Below, piece by piece: positions 61,531-64,000 of a stretch of 64,000 nucleotides of DNA. Position numbers and translations under genes: made by a program. Location: the NCBI GenBank assembly GCA_016703065.1, contig JADJCU010000002.1, positions 434,001-498,000 of the forward strand. Reading direction: 5' to 3'. Origin of the DNA: a bacterium. GTDB taxonomy: Bacteria > Electryoneota > RPQS01. The notes below the pieces were generated by a model. The model was not told the DNA's origin and made no database searches. It saw only the letters and a list, made by a program, of their open reading frames with translations. Each line of letters starts with the position of its first letter. Position 1 is the stretch's first letter.

Positions 61531-64000
61531 ACATCCTGCGAAAGATTCAAATGATTGTCCTGTTGACGATGTTAATGTTATGCGCTGTGACTGCGCGCGC
61601 GGACGATGTGTCGCTTCTGATTGATGACGCGTTGGGTCGCTTCGGATTAGACCAGACCGCGTTTGAATCGGACCGCGTCTGGATGGAAGACGACACGTTT
61701 CTCCTCGCGCCGATTCGGCACGCGCTATCTTCGCCGTTAGCGGCCCGCGAGTTGGCCCGTCAGGCGGCTGAACTGGCCCCGCTGAAGCTCGATGATTTGT
61801 CCAGTTTCCCTGACATCGCGGCGCTCCTGAATGTTTACTTGCCGAGTGCTATCTACGCCGATATCGATTCGCAGCTTGCCTATGCGCCGCGCTCGAATCC
61901 GCTCGAACCATTATCAAGCGCGATGTCGCTCGCTGAAGGTTATCGCAAACAGGCGTTCGACTCTTTAACACCGGATCAGCGCCAGGCGTTGTTGCTGGCG
62001 TTGCCTCTGTGGTTCGAAGACGAAGACGCACCGGCTGATGACAGCTTGAAAGGGTCACTGTATCGCGCCTTCGGAATTGATCCGGATACGACGCAAATGG
62101 TAGACGCTGATAGTGTTTTGACACTGCTGGCGCGGGTGAATCGTGGCGCACTGTCAGCGGCAGGCTACGCTCTGCTCAAAGGTGTGGCCTTAATGAGTGG
62201 CCAGATGCCGTCGTTTCCACCGAAGCCGGAGCCAGCGAAACCAAAGGGCAAGAACGCGCCTGCGGAGCCAAAGCTCATCGGCGTCGAAGGCGAGGTCTTG
62301 TTCCATCAGGAAACGCCGCTGGGCCGCTGGGTTGTCGGCGGACCGGGCCCGAATCGCTATACAGAGGAATTTGCGGTCATTATCGATCTGGGCGGTGACG
62401 ACCGCTATGTTGGGCGCTGCGCATCGGCGGTGGGAGGAATTCGCCGTTCAACGTCAGTCGTGCTTGACTATTCAGGGGATGACTTCTATGCGCCCGCCGG
62501 TTGGCTGTCACAGTCCTGCGCGGTGATGGGGCTATCAGCGTTGGTTGACCTCTCAGGAGATGATACATACCGAGCAGGCGCATTTTCCCAGTCTGCCGCA
62601 TTTTGCGGTGTGTCTTTGCTCCATGACGGCGCGGGGGAGGACCTTTATACGGCGGGTTGGTTCTCACAATCAGCCGGTGTCTGCGGCATCGCGCTTTTCA
62701 GTGATGTCCAAGGACGCGATCTATATGATGGCGCCGGCTTCGGTCAGGCCTTTGCTTCAACCTTTGGCTTCGCATCGCTTGTTGACGGTGACGGCAATGA
62801 CGTTTATCGCGCTGGCGGCCTGGTCAAACACGAACCTCTGCGCCCTGAAGACTACCGCTCACTTTCGCAGGGCTTCGCGACAGGCTCACGGCCGCGCGGA
62901 GGAGGTGGCATCGCCGTATTGCACGACAGGTCAGGCAACGATTTCTATGATGCGGAGATATATGCGCAAGGCGTCGGCTATTGGTATTCGCTCGGGGCGC
63001 TGATCGATGACGGCGGCAATGATAGCTATAGCGCGACTCAATACGCGCAGGGCTCGGGCATTCACCTCGCGTGCGGGGTGCTTGAAGACGCAGTTGGGGA
63101 TGATCGTTACACGGCGCGCTTCGGCCCGAGTCAAGGTGCAGCGCACGACCTTGCTGTTGGTATGCTGTCTGATGGATCAGGTGACGACTACTACACGGCG
63201 TCAGGCGGTCAAGGCATGGCCATTACGAATAGCGCAGCGGCATTCGTTGACGTGCAGGGAAACGACCTATATGCGGTAACAGAACCGTCGGCGTCACAAG
63301 GCGGAACCCGAGCCGCGCGGAGCTTTGGCAACCTCGCGCTATTTGTGGACGGCGAAGGAAAGGACGTCTACACAAGTGGTGAAGGCGCGGATTCCACGAT
63401 CTGGATGCGCGACGCATTCGGCTATGGAGTGGACGTATCATATGATAGCACTCGCCCGCGCGAAACCGACGTGGAAGTTAATCTTGTCCCGGAAGACACA
63501 ACACGTTCAATTGAAGACCTATTCGCTGATGCCGCGAAATGGGAGGTGACTGACAACCGCGAAAAGGTTCGACGAGCGCGGCTGGCCCTCGAGGCAATTG
63601 GCCTCCCCGCCGTGAAATGGGTCGGCGAGACGAAAATGACGACAAACGACGCACTCGAGCGCCGGGCGATTACGGAGCTGTTCAAGAAGTTCCCCGCAGA
63701 AGCCGCTCCGTATCTTGAGTCCGCTTTTCAAAACTCTAACATCGAAGGCCGACGCAATGCAGCGAGTATCGCTGGCGAAATGAAAGCGTCCGCTTCCGCA
63801 AACTGGCTGGAACCGAAGCTGCGCGACGAGAGCTACAAAACTCTTCGTCCGTCTATCCTGCGGACGCTCGGTGAAGTTGGGGCAACGCAGAGTATTGGCG
63901 CGGTCGAATCTTACTGCACGAGCGCGAATGAGCGTGAGCGGCTTGCCGCGATTGTCGCATTGGGCAAACTTAAGAGCGCAGAGGGGTTTGAAGAAATCTT
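61527..64000 (+). CDS. Exported 12-repeat / HEAT-repeat protein, 3' partial
   Basis: The frame is open from ATG 61527 to the window end, at least 824 residues. Signal peptide MIVLLTMLMLCAVTARA (start region NILRKIQ); a ~200-residue helical domain; a Pro/Lys-rich linker near 230; then twelve copies of a DxxGxDxY motif between residues 287 and 615, mostly 26-28 residues apart; then after ~660 HEAT/PBS-lyase-like helices (RRNAASIAGEMKASASANWL, LRPSILRTLGEVGATQSIGA). The repeats resemble acidic calcium-binding or beta-solenoid units but do not match RTX (GGxGxDxLx). Not recognised. Expected in the periplasm or outside. Confidence 0.7.
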   Translation, partial: MNILRKIQMIVLLTMLMLCAVTARADDVSLLIDDALGRFGLDQTAFESDRVWMEDDTFLLAPIRHALSSPLAARELARQAAELAPLKLDDLSSFPDIAALLNVYLPSAIYADIDSQLAYAPRSNPLEPLSSAMSLAEGYRKQAFDSLTPDQRQALLLALPLWFEDEDAPADDSLKGSLYRAFGIDPDTTQMVDADSVLTLLARVNRGALSAAGYALLKGVALMSGQMPSFPPKPEPAKPKGKNAPAEPKLIGVEGEVLFHQETPLGRWVVGGPGPNRYTEEFAVIIDLGGDDRYVGRCASAVGGIRRSTSVVLDYSGDDFYAPAGWLSQSCAVMGLSALVDLSGDDTYRAGAFSQSAAFCGVSLLHDGAGEDLYTAGWFSQSAGVCGIALFSDVQGRDLYDGAGFGQAFASTFGFASLVDGDGNDVYRAGGLVKHEPLRPEDYRSLSQGFATGSRPRGGGGIAVLHDRSGNDFYDAEIYAQGVGYWYSLGALIDDGGNDSYSATQYAQGSGIHLACGVLEDAVGDDRYTARFGPSQGAAHDLAVGMLSDGSGDDYYTASGGQGMAITNSAAAFVDVQGNDLYAVTEPSASQGGTRAARSFGNLALFVDGEGKDVYTSGEGADSTIWMRDAFGYGVDVSYDSTRPRETDVEVNLVPEDTTRSIEDLFADAAKWEVTDNREKVRRARLALEAIGLPAVKWVGETKMTTNDALERRAITELFKKFPAEAAPYLESAFQNSNIEGRRNAASIAGEMKASASANWLEPKLRDESYKTLRPSILRTLGEVGATQSIGAVESYCTSANERERLAAIVALGKLKSAEGFEEI
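62385..63371 (+). repeat. Twelve ~27-residue protein repeats, DxxGxDxY
   Basis: Copies begin at nt 62385, 62466, 62547, 62625, 62703, 62784, 62925, 63006, 63087, 63171, 63249 and 63348. They read DLGGDDRY, DYSGDDFY, DLSGDDTY, DGAGEDLY, DVQGRDLY, DGDGNDVY, DRSGNDFY, DDGGNDSY, DAVGDDRY, DGSGDDYY, DVQGNDLY and DGEGKDVY. Spacing is 78-84 nt except for two longer steps after copies 6 and 11. Between motifs, GxxQ/SQ-S-type and hydrophobic strands recur (FSQSAAFCGVSLL, YAQGVGYWYSLGAL). Confidence 0.85.

Noticed and set aside
62385..63371. RTX calcium-binding repeats
   Set aside because: The period is ~27 residues, not 9, and the motif DxxGxDxY lacks the GGxGxDxLx pattern.

Overview
The window reads as a chromosomal segment of an uncultured Gram-negative bacterium of the FCB superphylum, most likely a candidate phylum rather than a cultured Bacteroidota. 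The reasons are several exported proteins with a Por-secretion/FlgD-like C-terminal module (YPNPFNPTTTLSFTLP near 33450), a PorV/PorQ-like outer-membrane protein, a ComEA-like HhH beta-barrel, a BatA/vWA membrane protein, paired DUF3857 transglutaminase-like proteins and heptose biosynthesis. No phage, IS element, CRISPR array or rRNA was seen. The exact phylum is inference.

Layout. 1-450: end of rplI and a terminator. 467-10604 (minus): a chain of overlapping genes from a large exported OB-fold protein through a PorV-like protein and an HhH barrel into rsmA, recO, glyS and an ICMT-like methyltransferase. 10788-16432 (plus): lytic transglycosylase, selD (a selenoprotein), asd and a sialidase-like exported protein, closed by a bidirectional terminator. 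16504-31409 (minus): information processing and envelope genes (dnaX, recR, pgsA, pgpA, cinA, thpR, SRPBCC, recA, a small barrel, recX, a second barrel, alaS, gmhA, vWA). 31656-31924 (minus): a stand-alone tRNA-Ala(CGC) and SRP RNA unit with a near-consensus promoter. 32030-38526 (plus): exported thioester-like protein and two DUF3857 proteins flanking a membrane protein. 38559-47837 (plus): nuoA-I with two foreign-looking genes between nuoB and nuoC. 47930-57420 (plus): mixed metabolism (nitronate monooxygenase-like, panD, pepA, PLD-like, ETF-QO, PHP phosphatase, MBL hydrolase, aquaporin, homocysteine methyltransferase/MTHFR). 57417-58584 (minus): acyl-CoA dehydrogenase. 58595-64000 (plus): pgeF, glutamate dehydrogenase, thiN and a large repeat protein running off the end.

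Two things dominate interpretation. First, at least fifteen genes, including single-copy essential ones (recA, alaS, nuoB, nuoH), are each broken by one 1-nt shift, and joining the two frames restores full family length and motifs every time. These look like uncorrected assembly indels, so each is annotated below as one gene with the shift position stated. Second, one apparent break is real biology: the in-frame UGA at 13026 in selD sits exactly at the catalytic Cys position and is followed by a SECIS-like stem-loop.

Functionally the window joins respiration (peripheral arm of complex I plus NuoA/NuoH, ETF-QO, acyl-CoA dehydrogenase), recombination and replication (recA, recX, recO, recR, dnaX), phospholipid and LPS precursor synthesis (pgsA, pgpA, gmhA), selenophosphate synthesis, and a rich set of exported or outer-membrane proteins of unknown function, of which the HhH-barrel/PorV/OB-fold cluster and the 12-repeat protein at the right end are the most novel.
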